The translations under genes were made by a program, and so were the position numbers. From CAYNVS01 sp964400725 (GTDB taxonomy: Bacteria; Myxococcota_A; SURF-8; CAYNVS01), in assembly GCA_964400725.1 (NCBI GenBank), contig CAYNVS010000011.1, forward strand, positions 1 through 64,000: a stretch of 64,000 nucleotides of DNA, given 5' to 3'. The notes beneath the pieces are model-generated. The model ran no database searches and had not been told where the DNA came from. It was given only the letters and a program-made list of their open reading frames with translations. Numbering within the stretch: the first letter of the stretch is position 1; each line of letters starts with the position of its first letter. Shown in pieces: positions 35,428 through 44,139 of this stretch.

Positions 35428-38034
35428 GTGAGAAAATCGCTGTTATTAATATTTTGCGCCGCGCTTGTCGGCACGTTCGTTTACGGCGCGTCCTACGCGA
35501 AGGACGACGATATAATCGGGGGCGAGAAAGGCTCGAAAAAAGAGATAAAAGACGATTCTGGAGCGGCTCCCGACAAGAAAAAAGAAGACGCGAAGAAAAA
35601 GAAGGATAAAAAGGAAGCGGACGCCGACGACATAATTTTCGTAGATAAAACTTACGAGCTGCCCAAGGCGTTGTCTCCCATTCCTCGTCTTAAAATGAAG
35701 GAAGCGCAGGATGCTCCCGAAATTCCAAAACCGCTGATGAACATCGCTCCGCCCGATTTTAAAGCCAAAAAGCAGGCGGCTCCCAAAATAGACGAAAACA
35801 AGACGGAGACCGGCGGCGTCAAAAAAGACGACGCTCAAAAAAAAAATAAGGAAGCCCTGAATTTTGACGAGCCGGCGGGCGAAGAGCTGCCGCTCGATTT
35901 GAAACCCAAAGGCTCTATAATCGGCGGCTCCGATAAAAAAGAAGCCGCGGGAGGATCCGACAAAAAAGCGTCCGAGACTCCCAAAGACGAAGACGCATCC
36001 GAGGAATCGACCGAAGAAAGCGCGACGCCGGTCGTAAACATCGAGCAGCCTTATCCTCTTCCTTTTGAGGACAGCGTCAAACCGGTCAAGGTAATTACCT
36101 TCGATGAAATAAAAAAGCGCAATGCGCAATCGCTGTCGGACGCTCTTCTTGAGCAGCCTGAGCTATATCTCAACTACATGGCTCCGGCAATCAATTCGCC
36201 GGTTATGCGCGGACTGGGCGCGACTCACGTTCAAATATTGGTGGACGGAATCAGGCTGAATTCGCCCGCCTTCTTTCCTTACGGTTTTGGCGCGCTTATC
36301 GACGCCTTCGAGCCCGAATTCGTAGAATCGGTTGAAATTTACGCCGGATCCAACAGCTCTTATATCGGTCAGGGGAGCGCGGGCGGAACAATTCAAATCA
36401 ATCTCGCGCAGGCGCAGGAAAAAGACGGCCAAGTCGGCGGCAGAGCCTCCCTAAAGCTCAATACGTCAAAGGCCGGCGGCTCGCTTAACGCGCTGTTAAG
36501 CAGCGCTACCGGAAGAACCAAGTGGCTTATCGGCGCCGGGCTTGCAAGCTACGACGACGTTTCCGGCGGCAGACGTCAGGGTTATCTGCATTCTACCGAA
36601 TACGGAGAATATCAAGCGGCGCTTAAACTTTCCTTCGAGTTCGACAAGAACGCCGTCGCGACTTTTGGAGCGTATTATCATCGCTTCGACGACGCCGAAG
36701 TCAACCCCGCCGTTCATTATGGCCTCAACGTCTCCGATGAATTTTCGCCTATGGACATGATGGTCGTCTATCTTGCTTACGAGCATAAAGACATCGCTTT
36801 CTTCCTTCCTTATCTTAAGGCGCAGCTTTCGCTTGCGAGCTTTGCCATGGAGCGCGAATACGCGGCGACTGACTCGTCGGCATGGATGAGCCGCGAGAAC
36901 AACAACCTGCTTAGCATTGGCGCCGGTTTGACTCTCGGCCTTCCTTACGGCTTCAATTTCGGGTTTAGCTACTATCGCGACATCATTGACAAAGCGACCG
37001 TGGACGTTTCGCCGCGTTTAGCTGCGGGCGCGAACGCGGGCGACGCTCCGTGGGAATTCCCGCTTCTTCCCGACGGCGGAACTTACCAAACCATTTCTTT
37101 ATTTCTAGGAGGCTCTTATACGTTCCTTAACGCGCTTAACGTAAACGCGGCGGCGCGCTACGATTTCTTCAACATTAACGCCGACTGGCAGACGACCGAC
37201 TACACCGGCGCGGTTAAGCAGCTGTCGGTCGATTACAATACGCAGGCTTTCACCGCGGGCGGCGGGTTGGCTTATTCGGCGTTGTCTAAAATGATTACCG
37301 TGAGCCTTAACGCGCATCAAGGGCTGCGCGCTCCTACAATGTCGGAACTGACTTATTTCGGTCCGGCGCAGTTTTACGGGCGTAAAATTTGGATGAGGCC
37401 GTCGATAACCGACGAAATAAACCTCAAACCCGAAAAGAACTTTACGGTTGATTTAGGCGTGAAAGTCAACGCCGAATTCGTTTACCTTAACGCATTCTAT
37501 TACGTAACATATCGCGACGATATGATTCAGCTAGGCGACTTTCTTCCGGCAAAAGACCTCCCGTTCGATTATTCCGCGTCTTATAAAAACGCCGGACACG
37601 CCTACATTCAAGGAGTCGAAACGGAGCTTAAGTTCAACTTCCAATTCGTAGAACTGAAAGGAACTTACGCTTACGCGTACGCCAAGAACGACCGCGACGA
37701 GCCGCTGGCGAATATTCCGCCGCATCACGGCGGGCTGTTTTTACGCTACAACTTCCTCAACGCAAAAGCGTTCGCGGAAGGATATATGCTTTGGGCGACT
37801 TCTCAGGACAGACTCTCTACCGTCGAAAAAATCGACTTTGACAAATATTTTACCGATCCGGATGGAACCGACGGCTATTACACCGTAAACTTCCGCGTCG
37901 GAATGAAGCTCGGCGGCTGGGCGGAAATAAACGCGGGAATAACTAACCTGCTCGACCGCAATTACAAACTGCACGGAAGCGGAATGAACATGCCGGGCAG
38001 GTCTTTCAACCTGCGCGTTTCGGCTTGGTTTTAA
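35428..38034 (+). CDS. TonB-dependent outer-membrane receptor
   Basis: 868 residues from a GTG at 35428, preceded by AAGGAGG at ideal spacing; the upstream ATG at 35395 has no such signal. Signal peptide VRKSLLLIFCAALVGTFVYG is followed by an unusual Lys/Asp/Glu-rich region of about 195 residues. The plug domain (about 220-335) has VKVITFDEIKKRNAQSLSDA, VMRGLGATHVQILVDGIRLN and GSAGGTIQINL. The 22-strand barrel follows and ends in SFNLRVSAWF with the terminal Phe needed for BAM-dependent insertion. It imports an unknown ligand (siderophore, cobalamin, sugar or metal complex) using TonB energy; a TonB gene lies at 62242-62994. A second reading of the extension is an added periplasmic interaction domain. 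Confidence 0.9.
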   Translation: MRKSLLLIFCAALVGTFVYGASYAKDDDIIGGEKGSKKEIKDDSGAAPDKKKEDAKKKKDKKEADADDIIFVDKTYELPKALSPIPRLKMKEAQDAPEIPKPLMNIAPPDFKAKKQAAPKIDENKTETGGVKKDDAQKKNKEALNFDEPAGEELPLDLKPKGSIIGGSDKKEAAGGSDKKASETPKDEDASEESTEESATPVVNIEQPYPLPFEDSVKPVKVITFDEIKKRNAQSLSDALLEQPELYLNYMAPAINSPVMRGLGATHVQILVDGIRLNSPAFFPYGFGALIDAFEPEFVESVEIYAGSNSSYIGQGSAGGTIQINLAQAQEKDGQVGGRASLKLNTSKAGGSLNALLSSATGRTKWLIGAGLASYDDVSGGRRQGYLHSTEYGEYQAALKLSFEFDKNAVATFGAYYHRFDDAEVNPAVHYGLNVSDEFSPMDMMVVYLAYEHKDIAFFLPYLKAQLSLASFAMEREYAATDSSAWMSRENNNLLSIGAGLTLGLPYGFNFGFSYYRDIIDKATVDVSPRLAAGANAGDAPWEFPLLPDGGTYQTISLFLGGSYTFLNALNVNAAARYDFFNINADWQTTDYTGAVKQLSVDYNTQAFTAGGGLAYSALSKMITVSLNAHQGLRAPTMSELTYFGPAQFYGRKIWMRPSITDEINLKPEKNFTVDLGVKVNAEFVYLNAFYYVTYRDDMIQLGDFLPAKDLPFDYSASYKNAGHAYIQGVETELKFNFQFVELKGTYAYAYAKNDRDEPLANIPPHHGGLFLRYNFLNAKAFAEGYMLWATSQDRLSTVEKIDFDKYFTDPDGTDGYYTVNFRVGMKLGGWAEINAGITNLLDRNYKLHGSGMNMPGRSFNLRVSAWF

Positions 38035-38088
38035 TTCGTTAAGCGGGCGGCGCAAACGTTTTCAACCGTAGCATCTAAGGAGAGCAAA

Positions 38089-39288
38089 ATGACCGTAGAA
38101 TATAAAATGCCGCTGGGGCCTATGGCGCAAACGGCCAAAGCCAGCGCGACGCTGGCTCTTTCGGCAAAGGCAAAACAGTTAAAGGCTTCGGGCGCGCAAG
38201 TTTTCGACTTCACCGCAGGGGAGCCCGATTTTCCGCCTCCAAAGGCGGTAATAGAAGCCGCGCACAAGGCGATTGACGACGGCTTCCACAAATACACTCC
38301 GGCAGACGGTATGCCGGTTTTAAAAAACGCAATAGCCGCTTGGCACGAAAAAATTTACGGCTGTAAACCAGCAGCCTCGCAAATAGTCGCGGGAGTGGGC
38401 GCTAAGCAGGTTATAGCGGAGTGCCTTATGTGTCTGCTGGCGCCGGGGGACGAAGTCCTCGTTCCGTCGCCTTACTGGGTCAGCTACCCGACCATGATAG
38501 AAATTGCGGGCGGAAGACCGGTTTTCCTGCCGAACGGCGGCTCTTCCGGCGATCCGTTGGACCCGAAATGCGTATTAGACGCTCTCACTCCCAAGACAAA
38601 GGCGATTATGCTTAACAGCCCGAATAACCCGTCGGGCGGCGTCGTATCCGAGGCGGCGATGCGGGAAATAGGCCGAATAGCCGTCGAGAAAAATCTTTGG
38701 ATTATAACCGACGATATTTACTGCGCATTGGTGCATAACGACGCGAAGAAATGGTTTTCGCTCGGAATGGACGCAAAATTCGCCGACCATACCGCGGTGA
38801 TTAACGGCGTAAGCAAAAGCTACGCCATGACCGGCTGGAGAATCGGCTGGCTCGTTGGGCCGGAGCATTTGGCGAGGGCGGTTGCTAGGCTTCAGGGGCA
38901 GCTTACAAGCAATCCAACGGCGGTGGCTCAAGTCGCCGCTTCTGCCGCTCTTACGGACGACTCCGCTCAGGCCGCCATGGCGGAAATGGCTCAAGCGTTC
39001 AAGCGCAGACGCAATCTTATAGTCGAGCTTGCCGGAAAAATTCCGGGATTGAAATGCTCGCCGCCGGACGGAGCGTTTTATTTGTTCGCCGACGTTGCGG
39101 AGCTGATGGCGAAGAAAGGCGCGAAGACCGATTCCGAGCTTTGCGGCGCTCTCATCGAAAAGGCGGGCGTCGTTACTGTTCCGGGTTCTGAGTTCGGCTC
39201 GCCCGGACATTTGCGTTTCTCCTTTGCCACGAGCGACGACGTAATCACAAAAGGCATGGAAGCTCTGCAAAAGTTCGCCTCAGAGTAA
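38089..39288 (+). CDS. Class I/II aminotransferase, aspartate aminotransferase-like
   Basis: 399 residues, ATG behind AAGGAGAG. PLP-dependent fold-type I enzyme. Motifs: FTAGEPDFPPP (N-terminal substrate loop), NSPNNPSGGV (Asn contacting PLP), ITDDIYCALV (Asp pairing with the pyridine N), NGVSKSYAMTGWRIG with the Schiff-base lysine K243, and HLRFSFATSDD with the carboxylate-binding Arg. This matches the subgroup Ib aspartate aminotransferases, which transfer amino groups between aspartate and 2-oxoglutarate; some relatives use other amino acids or prephenate. It starts 54 nt after the TonB-dependent receptor, possibly in the same transcript, without an obvious functional link. Confidence 0.93.
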   Translation: MTVEYKMPLGPMAQTAKASATLALSAKAKQLKASGAQVFDFTAGEPDFPPPKAVIEAAHKAIDDGFHKYTPADGMPVLKNAIAAWHEKIYGCKPAASQIVAGVGAKQVIAECLMCLLAPGDEVLVPSPYWVSYPTMIEIAGGRPVFLPNGGSSGDPLDPKCVLDALTPKTKAIMLNSPNNPSGGVVSEAAMREIGRIAVEKNLWIITDDIYCALVHNDAKKWFSLGMDAKFADHTAVINGVSKSYAMTGWRIGWLVGPEHLARAVARLQGQLTSNPTAVAQVAASAALTDDSAQAAMAEMAQAFKRRRNLIVELAGKIPGLKCSPPDGAFYLFADVAELMAKKGAKTDSELCGALIEKAGVVTVPGSEFGSPGHLRFSFATSDDVITKGMEALQKFASE

Positions 39289-39335
39289 CTTTATACGGTT
39301 ATAACGCAATCGGACGCCTTTATAGCGAGGCTCAA

Positions 39336-41144
39336 ATGAAAAAAAGAATCGCTTTGGTTAAGGCCGCGGCTGCGGCGCTTATTTTGATGTTTGCGCTTAT
39401 TTGCGGTTGCAGCGCTTCTTCGGGCTGCAAAGAAGGTTATCGCGAATACAACGGGCGTTGTATTCCCATCGAGTCGGACTACGACTCGGCGGACGAGCGG
39501 CCGGTTGACGAGGACGGCGATATAGAAGACGCGCCCGACAATCCCGGCGAAGACGACTCGGCGGATAAAACCGACGACGAGACAACCGAGACCTTAGACA
39601 ACGTCGAGATTGAAGAAGAACAAACGTTCGTTACAAAAGAAATGACGCACGCGGGCAATTGCGGCGATCCGGAACCTCTTTCGCTCGAATGGCGCGTTCA
39701 CGCCGATCTAAGCAAGGGAACCAACGCGCTGCAGACAGAGCAGCAGTGCAAACTAATCGACGCGGGCGTCGCGTGGGACGGCCCCGAACAAATTTTTTCA
39801 ATCGAATTCACCGAGGAGCTTTTGGCCGGAGGAACTAATTTCGGCGTGTATCTTCAGCTTGACGCAGGCGTTAAATTCGCCTACAGCTTCTCGATGTTTA
39901 TCGACCGCAACCACGTTTTTAAATCAACCTGCGGCAAAGATCCGAACTCGTACTGCCAGCAGCAGGCGGTTTACGCCGAAGAAACAAATCAATCGAGCGC
40001 TCTGCGCATTTGGAGCCTCATTACGACGCCGGTTAAAGGCGAATTCGCTCACATAATTTTAGACAGCCGCTCGACGGGGAGCAAAATAGGCAAGGCCGGA
40101 GGCTACCAGATTTGGTTGGAGCGCATTGAGCCGCCTTGCGTTACGAACGAAGAGCGGTGCGCGGACAACGTTCCGCAGCGATGCGGAAGCGACAAGACTT
40201 GGGTGAAAAAAGGAAACAAATGTCTTGCGGCTGAAACCTGCGTCGTTGAGAACGAATTGGCGGTATGCAAGGTCGTCGAAATAGACGGCGACGACGAGAC
40301 GGCAGAAACCGAAACTTCGGAAGGCGAAACGGACGCGGCGGACGCGGAAGAGACGGCCGAGCTTGAGCGCGAGGAAGAAGCCGACATAGAGCCGCTTTTC
40401 GCTCTTACCGCGCTGAGCAAACATACAATCAACGGCCTCGCTCAAAACGGGCCGATTCAAGACCTTTGCTGGTATAAAGTCGATTCCGGCGGATCGGCTG
40501 GAATGCGTTTCGCGGCAATTCAAAACGTTCCGGGAGCTACGGAATCGGCCGTTTTCTCAACCGACAATTTTACAGGACTTTGGAATTCTTTCTCCAAAAC
40601 GAACTTTTCAAATCAGGTTCTCGGCGGCTTGGCTTACACGGCCAACGGCAATCTCATTTACGCCGTAAATGTTGACGGAAACGAAGGAAACCCAAATCAG
40701 CGGATGCTGCTTGGCGCGTATGCAATCAGCTACCCCGAACCGGTTCAAACGGTTGACGCCTTGGCCGTAACCAACGGCTCCAAAATTTGGCTTGCGGCCG
40801 AGCATCAGCTTTGGCTGCTCGCGTCCGATGGAAGTTTCAACAACTACGTCGCAGCAGGCTACCCCAACAATTATTACGGGCTGGCTCTGGTTCAAAGCAT
40901 GTCGGGCGTTCGTTCGCTTCTCGTCCTGACCCGCGAGAACGACAACTCCAAAAATTACGTTTTGTGGGTAGAAGAGGCTGACCCGACGAAGGTTAAAGGA
41001 GCCGTCGAGCTTCCCTTCCTAGTCAACGGCATCGCCTACGACGAGAACGCATCGTTTAGGTTGTGGGGCGCGCCCGCCGACCCGGCGACCGACGGATACA
41101 TAGTTCAGTTCTCGTGTCTTCCGTTTGACGTGAAATGCAAGTGA
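39336..41144 (+). CDS. Acidic-stalk lipoprotein with Cys-rich module
   Basis: 602 residues. Signal ends in ALICGCS; the lipidated Cys is near residue 24. A short Cys motif (CKEGYREYNGRCIP) is followed by an Asp/Glu-rich stalk (about 50-105), a beta-sandwich (about 105-265) resembling pre-peptidase C-terminal domains, and a Cys-rich module beginning CVTNEERCADNVPQRCGSD. A second acidic stalk (about 310-350) leads to a C-terminal propeller-like domain. The module closely resembles one in the HExxH protein at 1674 and one in the giant lipoprotein at 20046. It starts 47 nt after the aminotransferase. Function unknown; surface exposure is inferred. Confidence 0.68.
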   Translation: MKKRIALVKAAAAALILMFALICGCSASSGCKEGYREYNGRCIPIESDYDSADERPVDEDGDIEDAPDNPGEDDSADKTDDETTETLDNVEIEEEQTFVTKEMTHAGNCGDPEPLSLEWRVHADLSKGTNALQTEQQCKLIDAGVAWDGPEQIFSIEFTEELLAGGTNFGVYLQLDAGVKFAYSFSMFIDRNHVFKSTCGKDPNSYCQQQAVYAEETNQSSALRIWSLITTPVKGEFAHIILDSRSTGSKIGKAGGYQIWLERIEPPCVTNEERCADNVPQRCGSDKTWVKKGNKCLAAETCVVENELAVCKVVEIDGDDETAETETSEGETDAADAEETAELEREEEADIEPLFALTALSKHTINGLAQNGPIQDLCWYKVDSGGSAGMRFAAIQNVPGATESAVFSTDNFTGLWNSFSKTNFSNQVLGGLAYTANGNLIYAVNVDGNEGNPNQRMLLGAYAISYPEPVQTVDALAVTNGSKIWLAAEHQLWLLASDGSFNNYVAAGYPNNYYGLALVQSMSGVRSLLVLTRENDNSKNYVLWVEEADPTKVKGAVELPFLVNGIAYDENASFRLWGAPADPATDGYIVQFSCLPFDVKCK

Positions 41145-41164
41145 GCGGTTTAAATTTGAAGCAT

Positions 41165-41200
41165 AAAAAAAGCGGCCGTAAAAGGCCGCTTTTCTTTTTC
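41165..41200. terminator. Bidirectional Rho-independent terminator
   Basis: GCGGCC pairs with GGCCGC around GTAAAA, flanked by A7 on the left and TTTTCTTTTT on the right. It serves both the lipoprotein gene on the plus strand and the rubredoxin gene on the minus strand. Confidence 0.92.
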
Positions 41201-41214
41201 AAATTGCCGTAAAG

Positions 41215-41376
41215 TTATCCTTCGAGCGAAAACATGTCTTTGCTTGCCCCGCACGTGGGACAAACCCAGTCTTCGGGAATTTTGTCAAAAGGCGTGCCCG
41301 GAGCGATTCCGCCGTCAGGGTCGCCTACCGCCGGGTCGTAAACATAACCGCAAATGTTGCATACGTATTTCTGCAT
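41215..41376 (-). CDS. Rubredoxin
   Basis: 53 residues, the typical length. Start ATG at 41376 behind GAGGAGG. CNICGYVYDPAVGDPDGGI and WVCPTCGASKDMF supply the four cysteines that bind one iron. Small cytoplasmic electron carrier, in anaerobes commonly donating to rubrerythrin or superoxide reductase. Longer upstream readings lack a ribosome-binding site. It follows the 851-residue lipoprotein by 75 nt on the same strand, so it may be read through from it. Confidence 0.97.
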   Translation of the reverse strand: MQKYVCNICGYVYDPAVGDPDGGIAPGTPFDKIPEDWVCPTCGASKDMFSLEG

Positions 41377-41451
41377 CGTTTCCTCCTCGTTAAAAAATAG
41401 TTTAACTCTGTTCGTTAAAATCAACGGCCGCCAAATTATAATAACGGGCGT

Positions 41452-44007
41452 TTATTGTTTAATCACGTTGAACGTGTGCTGAGGATTGCCGCCGAACATC
41501 GGCCACGCGGCGACGTTGTCGTAACCGAAGCTGCTTGACGCTATCGCCCGCAGATACCCGTCCTGCGTGGTAAAGTAAATGAACCCGTTGGTTCCCATCG
41601 TCAGCGGAGCCTTTATTTCTTTTTCAAAGGTAATTTTCCACAGCGTCGTATTCGTTTCGCGCTTAATTGCGTAAAAAATGCTGGAGCCGTTAGCGATTCT
41701 GTCCGCCAGATAAACTATTCCATTTTTTCCTATAACGGGCGTTGAGTCAATGCGGTGCTCTTTAAGCAGCGTATAAACGAAGGCGGCAGTCTCGTTGAAC
41801 GTATTGTCGCTTTTAACCGCGAATTGCATAAGCGAACCTTGCCAAAGGCCGTATTGGTCTTTCGCCTGCGCGATGAAAATGTGGTTCCTGCTTCTATCTA
41901 CAAGACCCGAATACCCGGAAAGAGTTTTGTCGGTAATGCTCAACGTGGAATACGCCGAGCTGAGATCGAGCGGCAGCATGGAATAAAAATTGCTTCCGCC
42001 CACGCTAATTGTATCGTTTACCGGGTCGGGGACGGGCGAGAGAACCGCCGCGCCTATGGGGTATGACTTTTGGATTTCTCCGGAATCGACGTCAAGACGG
42101 GCGATTTGATTGCCGAGCGTTACGAATACGTACTGGCTAAGCGTGTAATCCCAGAAAAGAGGCGAAGTAGCTCCGGATACGTCCGCAATCGACTTAGTCC
42201 ACGCGACGCTCATCGCCGCGTACGTGTCGGTTAATTTCTCAGGAAAGAAGTTTATTCGTATGCAGGCGGTTTGAACCGGAGAAGTCGCGCTCGTTCCGCA
42301 GACGTAAAGCGGAACGCCGACGCCGTTGGTTTCGTGCTGAAACACTCGGCCAAGCGCTATTCCGTGGTCGAATTTAAGTCCGGTCAACCCGGCGGTTTGC
42401 GCGGCGTTGAAATATTGGCATCTGTCCAAGTTTACCCGAAGGTCGTGAACCATCACGAACCCCGCTTGGTCTATCGCCAAGGCGTACGACGCTCCGCTTA
42501 TGGGAGTGATGACGCTTACCGGCGCGGTAATGGGCGCTCCGCCGGAACCCAACTGACAGTTGGACGGAGAGCCGCTGGTCATACACTCGAAGAGAGTGTC
42601 TCCGTCGTCCGCCTTTACGCCGAAGAAAGTATTGCGAATGGCCGCCGCAACGTAAGCTCCGTCGGGCGAAATCGCGGGAGAGCTTGTAACCGCGTAAGGC
42701 GAGCAGCCGAACTCTTTGCGCGGCTGGAAATTAAAGACTTCGCGTTTTATCGTAAAAGAGCCGTTGTAGGAGCTCGGATTGCCGAAACGGTCGGAGACTG
42801 TCATAATAATATCGACGGTGTAGGGATAATCGCGGTTTTTAATAAATTCGTCCCAGTCGATAAGCAGCTCGTAGTCTGTCGTATTTACGATTTGCTGAGA
42901 GAAAAACGGCGTAGTTTCTCCTTTGAAGTTCATTTTAATTTGGCTTCCGGCGCTGAAGCCCGATTTATCGGTTGCTTTAATTTTAACTTGCTGGTTGCCA
43001 AGAAGTTCTTTCAAACCGGCCGGAAGCTCCACGAAGTCGGCGCCGTTGTAATAGTAGAGGTTTATAAGCGGCGGCGTCGGGTCGATGATGAACGTAAGCA
43101 TTCTAATGGTAGTTTCGTGTCCGGCTTTGTCGGTTGCTTTTACGATTAACGTGTGGTTGCCCGGCGAAACGTAAGTAAGCGTCATCGGTATGACGTGCTG
43201 TATAAGCTCGATGCCGGCAAGCTCCGATTCGCCAAGTTCGAGCTCAACGGTAAGGTCTATTTGAACTACAAGAGATTTGAGGTGATCTTTGGCTTTGACG
43301 GCTATCGACATTTCGTCGCCGTAGTAAAAGGTTGCGTTCGATTTGGGTTCTAGTATTTCTACTTCCGGCTGAGTGAGGTCGAGATAAACTGTAATGGACG
43401 CGGTTGCGACTTCGTCGTCGCCTCGTTTCGCCATGACCGAAATAACGTATTCCCCTTCGGGGATGTTTTCGGTGTTCCAGACTTTATCGTAAGCGGAAGA
43501 CGGCGAGGTTTCCTTGAAAGCAACCTTGCCGTTAATCGAAATAACGACTTCGTTGGGCAGCGGTTCGCTGACGACTTTAACCTTAATATGAACGTCTCCG
43601 GCCGTTATAAATTCGCCGTCCGCGGGCGAAATGACGCTTACTTGAAAAGTCTGACTGTATTCGCGCTCCGTATCCGGTTCTTTCTCTTCTTGATCCGAGT
43701 CTTCAATCGGCAGCTCGTCGCCGTCTTCCGGTTCGTCGTCGGCGTTCGTTTCTATATCATCGGAAGGTTCTTCAACGTCGGCGGGAAGCTCAAGCTCGTC
43801 GCCGTCAGGCCGGGGCGAATCGACGCAGACGTTCGACTTGCAATATTTATACGTCGGGCAGTCGGCGTTGACGACGCACTTTTGCAGGTTGTCGTCTTTG
43901 TTGTCCGACGAAACGCCGCATCCGGCAAGCGCGGACGCAAACGCAAATAAGAGCGCCGCCGCGAAAAAATAACGCGTCCTAATTTTTGTCGATAAGCATC
44001 CGGGCAC
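41452..44007 (-). CDS. Lipoprotein with Ig-like repeats and PQQ-like propeller
   Basis: 851 residues from a GTG at 44007 with GGAGA just upstream. Signal ends in ASALAGCG (Cys near residue 30). A Cys-rich module (CVVNADCPTYKYCKSNVC) is followed by an acidic stalk (about 70-120) and then Ig-like repeats: one opens with VSVISPADGEFITAGDVHI, the next with PEVEILEPKSNATFYYGDEM, each with the pattern of bacterial Ig (big_7-like) domains and a GxYxIxVxAxD type strand. From about residue 460 a PQQ-like beta-propeller follows, ending in AAWPMFGGNPQHTFNV, a motif of quinoprotein-type repeats. Probably a surface or periplasmic binding protein; no catalytic motif seen. Confidence 0.7.
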   Translation of the reverse strand: MPGCLSTKIRTRYFFAAALLFAFASALAGCGVSSDNKDDNLQKCVVNADCPTYKYCKSNVCVDSPRPDGDELELPADVEEPSDDIETNADDEPEDGDELPIEDSDQEEKEPDTEREYSQTFQVSVISPADGEFITAGDVHIKVKVVSEPLPNEVVISINGKVAFKETSPSSAYDKVWNTENIPEGEYVISVMAKRGDDEVATASITVYLDLTQPEVEILEPKSNATFYYGDEMSIAVKAKDHLKSLVVQIDLTVELELGESELAGIELIQHVIPMTLTYVSPGNHTLIVKATDKAGHETTIRMLTFIIDPTPPLINLYYYNGADFVELPAGLKELLGNQQVKIKATDKSGFSAGSQIKMNFKGETTPFFSQQIVNTTDYELLIDWDEFIKNRDYPYTVDIIMTVSDRFGNPSSYNGSFTIKREVFNFQPRKEFGCSPYAVTSSPAISPDGAYVAAAIRNTFFGVKADDGDTLFECMTSGSPSNCQLGSGGAPITAPVSVITPISGASYALAIDQAGFVMVHDLRVNLDRCQYFNAAQTAGLTGLKFDHGIALGRVFQHETNGVGVPLYVCGTSATSPVQTACIRINFFPEKLTDTYAAMSVAWTKSIADVSGATSPLFWDYTLSQYVFVTLGNQIARLDVDSGEIQKSYPIGAAVLSPVPDPVNDTISVGGSNFYSMLPLDLSSAYSTLSITDKTLSGYSGLVDRSRNHIFIAQAKDQYGLWQGSLMQFAVKSDNTFNETAAFVYTLLKEHRIDSTPVIGKNGIVYLADRIANGSSIFYAIKRETNTTLWKITFEKEIKAPLTMGTNGFIYFTTQDGYLRAIASSSFGYDNVAAWPMFGGNPQHTFNVIKQ

Positions 44008-44139
44008 GGTTACTCTCCGTTTTTCTCAGGTTTGTAGAACCGCTTAAATATCAAAATAATATACATCTATAAAGTATAACACAATGAGACCCTCTTACAA
44101 AATAGAAATTTGACCATAAATTTTTTAAAAAGACAATTT

